NCBI GenBank assembly: GCA_020849075.1 | Contig: JADLGZ010000139.1 | Coordinates: 1-21,639 of the forward strand | Direction: 5' to 3' | Origin: Fimbriimonadaceae bacterium | GTDB taxonomy: Bacteria; Armatimonadota; Fimbriimonadia; Fimbriimonadales; Fimbriimonadaceae | DNA: 21,639 bases | Part shown: positions 1-8,093 of the stretch, piece after piece | Layout of the letters: every line of letters starts with the position of its first letter | How positions within the stretch are numbered: the stretch's first letter is position 1 | Notes under the pieces: model-generated | What the model saw: only the letters and a program-made list of their open reading frames with translations | Told to the model about the DNA's origin: nothing | Database searches by the model: none | Position numbers and translations under genes: made by a program

Positions 1-1397
1 AAGGTGCCCCAGGGGATGGGCCTCTGGCCGTACAGACTCTGACCGACATCATGAACGTGCTCCCCCAGGACAGCCGTTGGCTTTCCACGAATGCGTTGAA
101 GCCCGACCCCTTCGTGATGAGCGCAAAACAGCCCCTGGCGAAGTCGCAGTTTCGAGACCGGTTTGAAGTCGCCTACCGAAACCACTTGCTTAAGCGAGGG
201 GAAAGGATGGATCTTGGGCTCCCGTATGCAGCTGAGTTTCCCGGCATTCCCAAAGCACCCTTCCAAGGGACACAAGCTCAGGAGATAACATTGCGCCCCA
301 ACGAGACACGGTGGCAAAGCACGGGCCTTTATGCCGATCCAATGCATCCGGTGCAAGTTACCTTCCCACAGGGACTCAACCTAGGCATACGGGTTGGGGC
401 TCACACAGACAACCTGTGGCACCTTGATAGGTGGGAGCGCTTCCCCGAAATTAGCCGTGAATGGCGACTCACCCCTAACGGCTCTTACCAAAACCCATTC
501 GGTGGCCTCATTTATATCACCCTTGACAAACCACTCCAAGCACCAGTTACGATTCGGATTTCGAATGCGGTGCGGGCTCCTCACTTTGTGCTCGGGAAAA
601 CTTCACCCCAGGAATGGCAACGCCAACTTGCTATCGCCCCAGGCCCATGGGCAGAGGTTGAGAGCGATAACATCGTGGTCACCGTACCGAGGTCTTCGGC
701 AGAAAAAATCAAGGATCCGACAAGTGCGGCCAAATTCTGGGATCGAATGGCAAATGCCGTAGCAGATTTGGCCCAGATCCCACACTGGCGCGGTTTCAAG
801 GAACGATTTGTCGCCGACCAGCAGATCTCAGCCGGCTATATGCATTCCGGCTATCCGATGATGACCTGGCTTGACGTTGCCGACTTGGTGGTAAATGGCG
901 AACGGCTACAAGGGGAAGGTAGTTGGGGGCACTACCATGAGATCGGCCACAACCATCAACAGGGCGATTGGACCTTCGACGGAACCGGAGAGGTCACCAA
1001 CAATTTGTTCACCCTCTACTGCTTCGATAAGTTGAACGGAGAACGTCCAAGGGACCGGCAGTTTTCTCCCGACGACTGTCTGAAGCGATTCAGGGCTTAC
1101 TCAAAGGCACCCAGCTTTGACAAGTGGAAGGATGATCCATTCCTCGCCTTAACCATGTACGCGCAGCTTCAAAATGAATTTGGTTGGGATGCCTTTAAGC
1201 GAGTCTTCAAGACCTACCAGAACTTGAAAGTTCATCCAAAGAATGATTCAGAAAAGCGGGATATGTGGATGACCACTTTCTCCACCGTCGTTGGCAAGAA
1301 CCTAGGGCCATTCTTCGACAAGTGGCACGTGCCTGTCTCCGCTGCGGCTAAAGCTCAGATCGCGCATCTTCCCGGTTGGATGCCGGAGGGCATGTGA
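1..1397 (+). CDS. M60-family (enhancin/mucin-type) zinc metallopeptidase, 5'-truncated by window edge
   Basis: The frame is open back to base 3, so the protein begins before the window. The first ATG in view (51) is probably internal. Numbered from that ATG, the zinc site is HEIGH at 296-300, with a downstream Glu in GTGEVTNN (E314). This HExxH...E layout, preceded by the SAGYMHSGYP segment (260-269), is typical of peptidase M60. Family members cleave glycoproteins or mucins and are usually secreted or surface-bound; the signal peptide, if any, lies outside the window. Residues about 85-185 form the beta-rich N-terminal half seen in M60 proteins. The stop codon overlaps the GTG start of the ABC transporter gene (GTGA), so the two are probably co-transcribed. 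Family assignment is secure; substrate is unknown. Confidence 0.88.
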   Translation, partial: GAPGDGPLAVQTLTDIMNVLPQDSRWLSTNALKPDPFVMSAKQPLAKSQFRDRFEVAYRNHLLKRGERMDLGLPYAAEFPGIPKAPFQGTQAQEITLRPNETRWQSTGLYADPMHPVQVTFPQGLNLGIRVGAHTDNLWHLDRWERFPEISREWRLTPNGSYQNPFGGLIYITLDKPLQAPVTIRISNAVRAPHFVLGKTSPQEWQRQLAIAPGPWAEVESDNIVVTVPRSSAEKIKDPTSAAKFWDRMANAVADLAQIPHWRGFKERFVADQQISAGYMHSGYPMMTWLDVADLVVNGERLQGEGSWGHYHEIGHNHQQGDWTFDGTGEVTNNLFTLYCFDKLNGERPRDRQFSPDDCLKRFRAYSKAPSFDKWKDDPFLALTMYAQLQNEFGWDAFKRVFKTYQNLKVHPKNDSEKRDMWMTTFSTVVGKNLGPFFDKWHVPVSAAAKAQIAHLPGWMPEGM

Positions 1398-3187
1398 GCG
1401 CGGACGCTATCGGCACCGACAAGCAGATAGTCAAGCGCATAGTTGCCCTGTTTGGGCCGCATCGCCGATACGTCGTCCTCACGATCCTCGCCGTCTTGGT
1501 TGGGACTGGGTTGGGGATCGTCCCGCCCTTCCTCTACGAGGTCATCATCGATGAACTTGTTGGACGGAAGCGACTTGGCGTCATTGGATGGTACAGCGGA
1601 TTCACCCTACTTGCGGTCCTCTTGGGTGCCGCCTTCACGCTCCTGTACGGATACATGAGTGTTGTCATGGGGCAGCGAATCATGTGCGAACTTCGCGACA
1701 AGCTTTACACGCACCTGCAAAGCATGAGCCTCAAGTTCTTCACGAACGCAAGGACCGGGGACATCCAAACTCGCCTGATCAGCGATGTGGGGGGCGTTCA
1801 AAACGTGGTTAGCAATACGATCACGGATCAACTTTCCAATATTGCAATCGTGGTTAGCACGGTGACTGCAATGATGCTCCTAGACTGGCGACTAGCCACA
1901 TTGAGCATCGCCCTGGTTCCGTTTTTTGCATGGGTCGGAAAGGGAGTCGGTGAGTACGCACGTACGGTCCGTAAGGGCACCCAAGAGCAGACCAGCGAGA
2001 TCAACTCCATGATGCAAGAAACTTTGTCGGTTTCCGGCATCCTGTTGAGTAAGACGGCCGGCAATCAGAAGATCCTGAGCGACAAATTCGCCAATGAAAA
2101 CAAGATCCTTGCCGGTTGGATGATCAAGAGCTCAGTTCTCCAGTACATGTTCTTCGGCATGGTACGGCTGATCACCCAATTTGCCCCCACTTTGGTCTAT
2201 TGGCTGGCCGGATACTTGATTATTGCCCACGGCGATCGTTCCCTCACACTGGGCAAAATTGTTGCTTTTACGGGCTTGCAGGCGAGGTTGTTCTTCCCCA
2301 TGACGGGCCTACTCTCAGCTCAAGTAGAGATCATGTCATCGTTCGCCCTATTCGAACGTATCTTTGAGTACCTGGATATGAAGCGCGATATCCAAGACAC
2401 CCCCGATGCCAAGCCGCTTGTGCCGAGCTCGATTGCTGGGCATGTCCGGTTCGATAGAGTCTATTTCAAGTATGAAGATGACCAACCAGATTGGACCCTA
2501 AGTGACATAAGTTTCTCCGCCGAGGCTGGGCAACTCGTAGCGCTGGTTGGACCGAGTGGCGCCGGCAAGACGACATTGACCTACCTGATTCCTCGCCTAT
2601 ATGACCCCGATCAAGGCTCGGTATCACTGGATGGGATAGATCTGCGAGACATCAAGTTGGACTCGCTCGGCGCGATCGTTGGAGCGGTGACGCAGGAGAC
2701 CTACCTCATGCATACGTCAATCAAGGATAACTTACGGGTCGCGAAGCCAACCGCAACCGATGATGAGCTTGTTGCTGCCTGTAAAGCGGCCGCGATTCAT
2801 GAGCACATTGCGGGGCTCCCAGAAGGCTATGAAACCATCGTGGGTGAGCGAGGCTATAAGTTGAGCGGCGGTGAGAAGCAACGGATTTCAATCGCTCGTG
2901 CGATCCTGAAGAATCCGCGAATTTTGATCTTGGACGAAGCCACCTCTGCCCTTGATACGCAGAGCGAGCGACTCATTCAAGAGTCTCTCAATTCGCTCAT
3001 GGTAGGGAGAACCACCTTTGCCATAGCCCACCGCCTATCAACCGTTCTGTCCGCCGATCTCATTTTGGTGATTGATAAGGGAAGAATAGTGGAGTCGGGG
3101 CGGCACAGCGAACTTCTCACCCGCCAAGGCCTCTACCGCCGGCTCTACGACGAGCAGTTCAAGGGCGAGTCGGTGACTGCTGGGTAA
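1394..3187 (+). CDS. ABC transporter half-transporter, permease-ATPase fusion (MsbA/MdlB-like exporter)
   Basis: A type IV ABC exporter subunit, predicted to act as a homodimer or heterodimer in the inner membrane. The N-terminal half (about residues 20-310) carries six hydrophobic segments. The C-terminal nucleotide-binding domain shows Walker A GPSGAGKTT, Q-loop VTQET, signature LSGGEKQRISIARA, Walker B ILILDEATSALD and H-loop AHRLS, all intact. I chose GTG at 1394 because it overlaps the upstream TGA by four bases and has GGAGG just before it (1385-1389); a TTG at 1376 in the same frame is possible. Length is about 597 aa, normal for the family. Substrate cannot be read from sequence; lipids, peptides and drugs are all exported by this family. 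No partner half-transporter is adjacent. Confidence 0.93.
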   Translation: MSADAIGTDKQIVKRIVALFGPHRRYVVLTILAVLVGTGLGIVPPFLYEVIIDELVGRKRLGVIGWYSGFTLLAVLLGAAFTLLYGYMSVVMGQRIMCELRDKLYTHLQSMSLKFFTNARTGDIQTRLISDVGGVQNVVSNTITDQLSNIAIVVSTVTAMMLLDWRLATLSIALVPFFAWVGKGVGEYARTVRKGTQEQTSEINSMMQETLSVSGILLSKTAGNQKILSDKFANENKILAGWMIKSSVLQYMFFGMVRLITQFAPTLVYWLAGYLIIAHGDRSLTLGKIVAFTGLQARLFFPMTGLLSAQVEIMSSFALFERIFEYLDMKRDIQDTPDAKPLVPSSIAGHVRFDRVYFKYEDDQPDWTLSDISFSAEAGQLVALVGPSGAGKTTLTYLIPRLYDPDQGSVSLDGIDLRDIKLDSLGAIVGAVTQETYLMHTSIKDNLRVAKPTATDDELVAACKAAAIHEHIAGLPEGYETIVGERGYKLSGGEKQRISIARAILKNPRILILDEATSALDTQSERLIQESLNSLMVGRTTFAIAHRLSTVLSADLILVIDKGRIVESGRHSELLTRQGLYRRLYDEQFKGESVTAG

Positions 3188-3200
3188 CCTCTGATCAGGC

Positions 3201-4742
3201 ATGGAGGCAAATTGCGACATCTTGATCGTCGGTGGTGGAGCGGGCGGATGCGCCGGCGCCTTGGCCGCATGTAGCTTAGGCTACCGAGTGATTCTTACCG
3301 AAGAAACCGAGTGGCTCGGTGGGCAATTGACTAGCCAGGCCGTACCACCGGATGAGCACCGATGGATTGAAAGCCACGGGTGCACGCAGCGATACCGACA
3401 CTTCCGCGAAGGAATTCGCAAGTACTATCGGGCTCACTACCAACTCACCCCTGAAGCTCGGCGTAACCCTATCCTTAATCCGGGCAATGGGTGGGTGAGC
3501 CGCTTATGCTATGACCCAAGGGTCGGCGTCGCCGTACTGAACCAGATGCTCGCCCACTATCGTACAACAGGGATACTGCAGGTATGGCATCATTGCCGCC
3601 CTGTGTCAGCCTACGGCAATGGCGATTCCGTGTCATCAGTTCGCATTCGGGATACTCGATCTGGTAAAGAAACCGATGTTTCGTTCTCATTCGTACTTGA
3701 CGCAACGGAAATCGGCGACCTCCTGCCCATGACCAGTACTGAGTACCGAGTGGGGTCAGAGAGCAGCTCTGAGTTTGGGGAATTGCATGCTCCCGAGGTA
3801 TCTAGCCCACGCGATGTACAAGGCTTTACGTGGTGCATTTGTGTTGGATACGATCCGGCCGGTGGGAAGATTATCGAGAAGCCTGCGCAGTACGACTATT
3901 GGCGTGCATTCCAACCCGCCATGGATCCTGCATGGACCGGCAAACTCTTTTCTTGGTCCTTTTTCGATGCCATTTCTGGGGCAGAAAAGCGGTTGCATTT
4001 CCGTGGGAATAATGGGCTGTTTAATTATCGTCGCATCGTGGATAGCTCTATTTTTGAAGGCTTTTCCCACGATTATTCAATGATTAACTGGGTGCAGAAT
4101 GACCACTTTGATCGAGTGATTGATGAAGACGAAAGCCGCACTGAGCTGGTCTATGAAAATGCTCGCCAACAGTCCCTTTCGTTGCTTTACTGGCTTCAGA
4201 CAGAGGCAGAGCGGGATGATGGTGGGGTTGGTTACCACGAGCTCTATGCCGCCGGTGGACCGGTGGGAACTCATGACGGGCGGGCCATGGCTCCTTACCA
4301 TCGTGAGTCTCGTCGAATTCGACCTCTGTTTACGCTGACGGAGGGACATGTTGGCAAAGGTATGAGGTCAAACGGGGCGGAATCCTTCTGGGACAGCGTT
4401 GGCGTTGGCTCATACCGAATGGATTTGCATCCTTCTGCGAGTGGGCGGAACGGAATTGATAATGATGCTTGGCCGTACCAGATCCCCCTTGGAAGCCTGA
4501 TACCTGAACGCGTTTCTAACCTTCTTCCGGCTTGCAAGAACATTGGAGTCACTCATATCGCCAATGGATGTACACGCTTGCACCCAACGGAATGGAACAT
4601 TGGTGAAGTGGCGGGGCTTCTGGCCGCTTACTGTATTGGCGATGGCATTTCGCCGCAAACCCTCTATGAGCACCCGGCCAAGGTAGCCGAGTTCCAAAAT
4701 CTGTGCATGGCGCAAGGAATTGAGATTGAATGGCCGTCGTAA
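3201..4742 (+). CDS. FAD-dependent oxidoreductase (FAD_oxidored family)
   Basis: The N-terminus has the dinucleotide-binding motif GGGAGGCAGALAA (about residues 11-23) followed by the acidic end of the second strand (TEETEWLGGQ), as in FAD_oxidored (PF12831) proteins. A second FAD-contact segment, DATEIGDLLP, lies near residue 170. The C-terminal HIANGCTRLHPTEWNIGEVAG segment is the usual flavin-closing motif, although its normal small-residue pattern is partly changed. Many members of this family sit in carbohydrate-utilisation or secreted-protein loci and have no proven substrate. No signal peptide is visible; the protein starts directly with the Rossmann fold, which supports ATG 3201. It begins 13 bp after the ABC gene and its end overlaps the next gene by 13 bp. 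Product specificity is unknown. Confidence 0.87.
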   Translation: MEANCDILIVGGGAGGCAGALAACSLGYRVILTEETEWLGGQLTSQAVPPDEHRWIESHGCTQRYRHFREGIRKYYRAHYQLTPEARRNPILNPGNGWVSRLCYDPRVGVAVLNQMLAHYRTTGILQVWHHCRPVSAYGNGDSVSSVRIRDTRSGKETDVSFSFVLDATEIGDLLPMTSTEYRVGSESSSEFGELHAPEVSSPRDVQGFTWCICVGYDPAGGKIIEKPAQYDYWRAFQPAMDPAWTGKLFSWSFFDAISGAEKRLHFRGNNGLFNYRRIVDSSIFEGFSHDYSMINWVQNDHFDRVIDEDESRTELVYENARQQSLSLLYWLQTEAERDDGGVGYHELYAAGGPVGTHDGRAMAPYHRESRRIRPLFTLTEGHVGKGMRSNGAESFWDSVGVGSYRMDLHPSASGRNGIDNDAWPYQIPLGSLIPERVSNLLPACKNIGVTHIANGCTRLHPTEWNIGEVAGLLAAYCIGDGISPQTLYEHPAKVAEFQNLCMAQGIEIEWPS

Positions 4743-5461
4743 GTTGGCAAGATGTAGTTGACGAAGAGTACGGGGTCATTGGAGACCCTATAGCCCATTC
4801 CTGGTCGCCCCTCCTCTTTGACGCAGCATTTGCGGCTTCTGAGCGCAAGTGCCGCTACATCAGGATTCATTGTTTGGAACCTGAATTTGAAGACGCCATT
4901 GCTGCCCTAAGGACTCGTATGAAGGGCCTGAACATAACGGCCCCCTTTAAGGGCCGTGTGCGACCAGCCCTCGGTCATGAATCCAGCATGTCATGCAATG
5001 CTGTCTCCTTTGAGGGAGTAGGGCAATGTGAGAGCTTTGATGGCGCCGGACTCATTGCCGCTCTGAATGAGCTCAAATTGGGGGGGCGCGTACTCATCAT
5101 TGGAGCTGGCGGTGCCGCTCAAGCGGCTTGCAACGAACTCGCCAAGAATCAAGAAGTTTACAATTGGAATCGTCTGGGAAAGCGATTGGCAAGCGCGATC
5201 CCAGCGCAGCCCGAGGTGCAAGGCTTTGATATCGTCATCAACGCAACGGGGGCATGCCCCGAACTGGAGTGGACGGGTACGGGCTCGGTATATGATTTGT
5301 CGTACTCCGCGACCCCGACTCCATTCATGGTTGAAGCAATAAGGTACGGCTGGGATGCCTATGACGGACGCTTAATGCTCCTTTATCAAGCTGCTTTGAC
5401 CTATGAGTTCTGGTTCCACCAGCCTGCACCTCTGGAAGCCATGCGAGAGGCCCTGCCGTGA
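4730..5461 (+). CDS. aroE: shikimate 5-dehydrogenase-like protein (AroE family, short form)
   Basis: Shikimate dehydrogenase reduces 3-dehydroshikimate with NADPH in aromatic amino-acid synthesis. Family motifs are present: the substrate-binding segment GVIGDPIAHSWSP (15-27), NITAPFKG with catalytic Lys74, the Asp of the N-D pair in ESFDGAG (D104), the nucleotide-binding loop GAGGAA (125-130), and the C-terminal GRLMLLYQAA with Gln220. Differences are clear. The protein is only 243 aa (270 or more is usual), the canonical NTDG stretch reads SFDG, and the cofactor motif NRT reads NRL. It may therefore be a divergent AroE or a paralogue of the quinate/shikimate dehydrogenase family. ATG 4730 overlaps the FAD oxidoreductase gene by 13 bp; the next gene overlaps by 4 bp, so translational coupling is likely. 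Confidence 0.8.
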   Translation: MAVVSWQDVVDEEYGVIGDPIAHSWSPLLFDAAFAASERKCRYIRIHCLEPEFEDAIAALRTRMKGLNITAPFKGRVRPALGHESSMSCNAVSFEGVGQCESFDGAGLIAALNELKLGGRVLIIGAGGAAQAACNELAKNQEVYNWNRLGKRLASAIPAQPEVQGFDIVINATGACPELEWTGTGSVYDLSYSATPTPFMVEAIRYGWDAYDGRLMLLYQAALTYEFWFHQPAPLEAMREALP

Positions 5462-6336
5462 GCCCAGAACTTATGAACATTACGGATTGCGCTGCTGCCC
5501 TCCGCCAGGGTGAATTGGTCGCCGTCCCAACGGAGACAGTTTATGGCTTGGCGGCCAATGCGTTGGATGATCAGGCCGTGCATCGCATCTACGCGGCCAA
5601 GGGACGGCCAGCATGGAACCCATTGATCGTGCATGTCGGATCAACTGAAGAGGCGAAGCAACTTGCGGTATGGAATGGCCTTGCTACAAAGCTTGCGGAG
5701 TCGCTCTGGCCTGGTCCACTTACCCTCGTCCTTCCCGACCGCGGGGTCGTTTCTCGGCAGGTTCTTGCCGGAGGCAACACGATAGGTCTTCGCCTTCCTA
5801 ATCATTCACTTTTCTTATCACTGCTACTTGAAACAAAGCTTCCATTGGCTGCGCCAAGCGCAAACAAATTCACAGAACTCTCTCCGACTCGTTTCGAGGA
5901 TATCAATCCAGATATTCTTGAGCACTGTTCTGGTGCCCTTAATGGAGGGCCTTGTGTAGTGGGGATTGAGTCAACCGTTGTTGCTGTCAATTCCGACTCC
6001 CTTTCCATACTGAGGCATGGCATGATTACGCAAAGCCAGTTACAAGAGTACGCCCCAACAATAGTCGCCGAAAACTCCGAACTAAATGCCTCACCGGGGC
6101 AACACTACCGGCATTATTCACCAAGGAACCCGGTCATCCTAGTTGAACCAGGTTCGACGACAGACCGCCTAATCGCCCTCACTCGTGATCCCAGAGACTT
6201 CGCAAGGACGCTCTACTCCAAGCTTGCCGAGCTTGACCGAACCCCTGGTTCGATCCATGTTGAGCGGCCGCCAGAGACCGCTGAATGGGCGGCTATTTGG
6301 GATCGTTTGAGGAGAGCCGCTTCGGATGGGCCTTAA
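5458..6336 (+). CDS. L-threonylcarbamoyladenylate synthase, Sua5 type
   Basis: Makes threonylcarbamoyl-AMP from threonine, bicarbonate and ATP, the first step of the t6A37 modification of ANN-decoding tRNAs, in the cytoplasm. The YrdC domain spans about residues 8-190: PTETVYGLAANA (24-35), the basic nucleotide pocket KGRPAWNPL (48-56), APSAN (132-136) and GIESTVV (169-175). The linker SPGQHYRHYSP (212-222) and a short C-terminal domain mark it as the two-domain Sua5 form rather than short TsaC. At 292 aa it is slightly shorter than usual Sua5. The GTG start overlaps the preceding TGA (GTGA); an ATG at 5473 is an alternative. The last 44 bases overlap the end of the convergent esterase gene on the other strand. 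Confidence 0.92.
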   Translation: MSPELMNITDCAAALRQGELVAVPTETVYGLAANALDDQAVHRIYAAKGRPAWNPLIVHVGSTEEAKQLAVWNGLATKLAESLWPGPLTLVLPDRGVVSRQVLAGGNTIGLRLPNHSLFLSLLLETKLPLAAPSANKFTELSPTRFEDINPDILEHCSGALNGGPCVVGIESTVVAVNSDSLSILRHGMITQSQLQEYAPTIVAENSELNASPGQHYRHYSPRNPVILVEPGSTTDRLIALTRDPRDFARTLYSKLAELDRTPGSIHVERPPETAEWAAIWDRLRRAASDGP

Positions 6337-7165
6337 AGAAATTCCATATCGTCCGCGCTCCATTAATAGGCGATTGCTGTGACGTGGGCCAGTCATGCCC
6401 CCAACCAATCAGCGATAGGAGTTGCACGGTAGCCGTATGACTTTGGTACAGGATTGATTCGAAGCCTTTCTCTTGAGTTTCGGTTGGCGAAGCGGTAATA
6501 CCATCTTTTTCCGCCCACCATTTGACCGCATCCTTCGCGCCTACGCCCGTAAGCACTGCAACCGCTCCGGGGCTATAGGCTACGACTTGGTCGGCCGTTC
6601 CGTGAATGTGGAGCACAGAGATGGGGCCCTTGGGATTAGGCATCATTTTCGGATTAGATTTTCCAACTCCAATCACCCCGGCCACGGCGGCTATTGCGGC
6701 AATCTTGTCCGGACGTAGCCCGCCGAGGGCGTTCGCCATCATGGCTCCGTTAGAGTGGCCCGCTACAAACACACGTGCTGGATCAACGGGAAGTTCCGTG
6801 GTCACTCGGTCTAACAATTTGCTCAAAAAGGAAAGATCATCCACCCCAGCCTTCCCAAGGTTGATGAAGCCGCAGTTCCAGCCAGCCGGGCGTCCGAGGC
6901 CTTGGGGCACGACAAGGATGAACCCTTCGGATTCAGCGAGGCTACCGAGGCCGCTGTAGGCTTCAATCGCTTCTGCCGAACCGGTGAAGCCGTGAAGCAA
7001 GACGACTAAAGGCAATCTCGACCCATCCTGTTCAACGGCCTTAGGCAACTTCTGAATATAGCTGCGAGCTGACCATGACTCCACACTTCGACCCGCCTTC
7101 CACGGAACGGAAGTAGCAATCGCCACAAGCGGAATAAGGAACAGGGCAACGAAAGACCTTCTCAT
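6293..7165 (-). CDS. secreted PHB depolymerase/LpqC-like esterase (alpha/beta hydrolase)
   Basis: An alpha/beta hydrolase with an N-terminal signal peptide (basic MRR, then a hydrophobic core to about residue 20), so it is exported. The serine nucleophile is S138 in GHSNGAMMA. The oxyanion region is LLHGFTG (56-62). Likely acid and base are D192 in HGTADQVV and H257 in GWGHDWP. The pattern matches the Esterase_PHB/LpqC group, whose members act on polyhydroxyalkanoates, feruloyl esters or other small esters. It lies 16 bp downstream of the squalene/phytoene-synthase-like gene on the same strand. A TAAACT hexamer (7179 down to 7174) lies 8 nt before the ATG, so it may also have its own promoter. 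The 3' end runs 44 bp into the convergent Sua5 gene. Confidence 0.86.
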   Translation of the reverse strand: MRRSFVALFLIPLVAIATSVPWKAGRSVESWSARSYIQKLPKAVEQDGSRLPLVVLLHGFTGSAEAIEAYSGLGSLAESEGFILVVPQGLGRPAGWNCGFINLGKAGVDDLSFLSKLLDRVTTELPVDPARVFVAGHSNGAMMANALGGLRPDKIAAIAAVAGVIGVGKSNPKMMPNPKGPISVLHIHGTADQVVAYSPGAVAVLTGVGAKDAVKWWAEKDGITASPTETQEKGFESILYQSHTATVQLLSLIGWGHDWPTSQQSPINGARTIWNFFKAHPKRLSSNDPK

Positions 7166-7181
7166 CTGAGTTCAGTTTACT

Positions 7182-8030
7182 TTACGCGCCATCGGACGTC
7201 GAGTTACCACTCCATAGACTCCAGGCAACGACCATCTTTTCTTGGGGCGTGGTTCGAATGGGCTTACGGAAGATGTCATACCCATTTTCGTCGATTTTAT
7301 CGAGAATTTTCTCGTATATATCACGAGCTAGAGTCACTCCAAATCTCAAACCATCTGGTAACTCCTTGATCCCTTCATCGGACTCGCGATAGAGGGTGCG
7401 GGCCCGGCTGATCTGCAAGCGGAGGAGATCAACGAGCCCCTTGGATAGTCGGCCTTTTTCAAGGTCATCAACTGTAACCCCGAACCGTTGCATCTCGTCC
7501 TTAGGGAGGTAGATTTGCCCACTTTCAACATCCGGGCTAATACTACGCAAGCGGCTGGTCAATTTCATTCCGATAGCTAGTGCTTGAGCAGACCGGGCGA
7601 GCTTAGCATTACTTCCCTCTCCAAAAACCCACAGCGTCATCGCGGCGATAGCGCCTGCCTCATTCCTGAGGTGGGTTCGCAGGCTCTCATATGATGGAAA
7701 TTGCGAGGGTTCACTTTCTATAGCGTCTAGGTACCGAAAGGGCTCATCAAGGGGCATGGACGACTCACGCATGATGTCAGCAAAGGCCCGCATCACCGGC
7801 GAACCAGGTACTTTCCCATACGCTGCGGCGATCAGGTCACGGCGAGCTTCCTCTAGCCCCGCTGGCGCCATCCGGACAAAAGCATAGACCGCATCTGCCC
7901 CCAAGCGCTGCTCCCTTGGAAGCCGCCGCGAGGCAAAGAAGAAAGTTGTTCCCATTCGGCGATGAATGCGACTGCATTCCGCATGGTCGTCGGGGGTTGC
8001 GTACCGTTCCAGTGTGCTTTGAGAACTCAC
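7182..8030 (-). CDS. squalene/phytoene synthase-fold protein, probably non-catalytic
   Basis: About 282 aa with the overall layout of the trans-isoprenyl diphosphate synthase SQS/PSY family: the RMGTTFFFASRRLP helix (25-38), YAFVRMA (49-55), and LTSRLRSISPDVESGQIYLP (157-176), which aligns with the usual second motif ending in GRxYLP. The metal-binding aspartates are mostly missing. The first DDxxD position reads APAGLEE, and the second DxxED reads SISPD with only the last Asp left. It therefore probably does not condense prenyl diphosphates by the normal mechanism. The same reading frame is open upstream to 8264, but that part would lie antisense inside mgtE. I chose GTG 8030 because it gives the family's usual length and has TATGAT exactly 6 nt upstream. 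Role unknown; a structural or chaperone-like role is possible. Confidence 0.75.
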   Translation of the reverse strand: MSSQSTLERYATPDDHAECSRIHRRMGTTFFFASRRLPREQRLGADAVYAFVRMAPAGLEEARRDLIAAAYGKVPGSPVMRAFADIMRESSMPLDEPFRYLDAIESEPSQFPSYESLRTHLRNEAGAIAAMTLWVFGEGSNAKLARSAQALAIGMKLTSRLRSISPDVESGQIYLPKDEMQRFGVTVDDLEKGRLSKGLVDLLRLQISRARTLYRESDEGIKELPDGLRFGVTLARDIYEKILDKIDENGYDIFRKPIRTTPQEKMVVAWSLWSGNSTSDGA

Positions 8031-8036
8031 AAAAAC

Positions 8037-8042
8037 ATCATA
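8037..8042 (-). promoter_or_regulatory. candidate -10 element (TATGAT) of a leaderless promoter
   Basis: Reading the minus strand, TATGAT is followed by six bases (GTTTTT) and then the GTG at 8030. No Shine-Dalgarno precedes the start. A -10 this close places transcription initiation at or next to the start codon. No convincing -35 is seen. Confidence 0.5.
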
Positions 8043-8073
8043 ACGGAAATCCGCTTGGAGGTGCGAGCGGCGG

Positions 8074-8079
8074 TATAGT
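8074..8079 (+). promoter_or_regulatory. candidate -10 element (TATAGT) for mgtE
   Basis: TATAGT lies 14 nt before the mgtE ATG, in the 63-bp region shared with the divergent gene starting at 8030. This predicts a leader of only a few bases. A TTGGAG at 8055-8060 is too close (13-bp spacer) to be a normal -35. Confidence 0.35.
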
Positions 8080-8093
8080 TTGGACTGCCGCTC

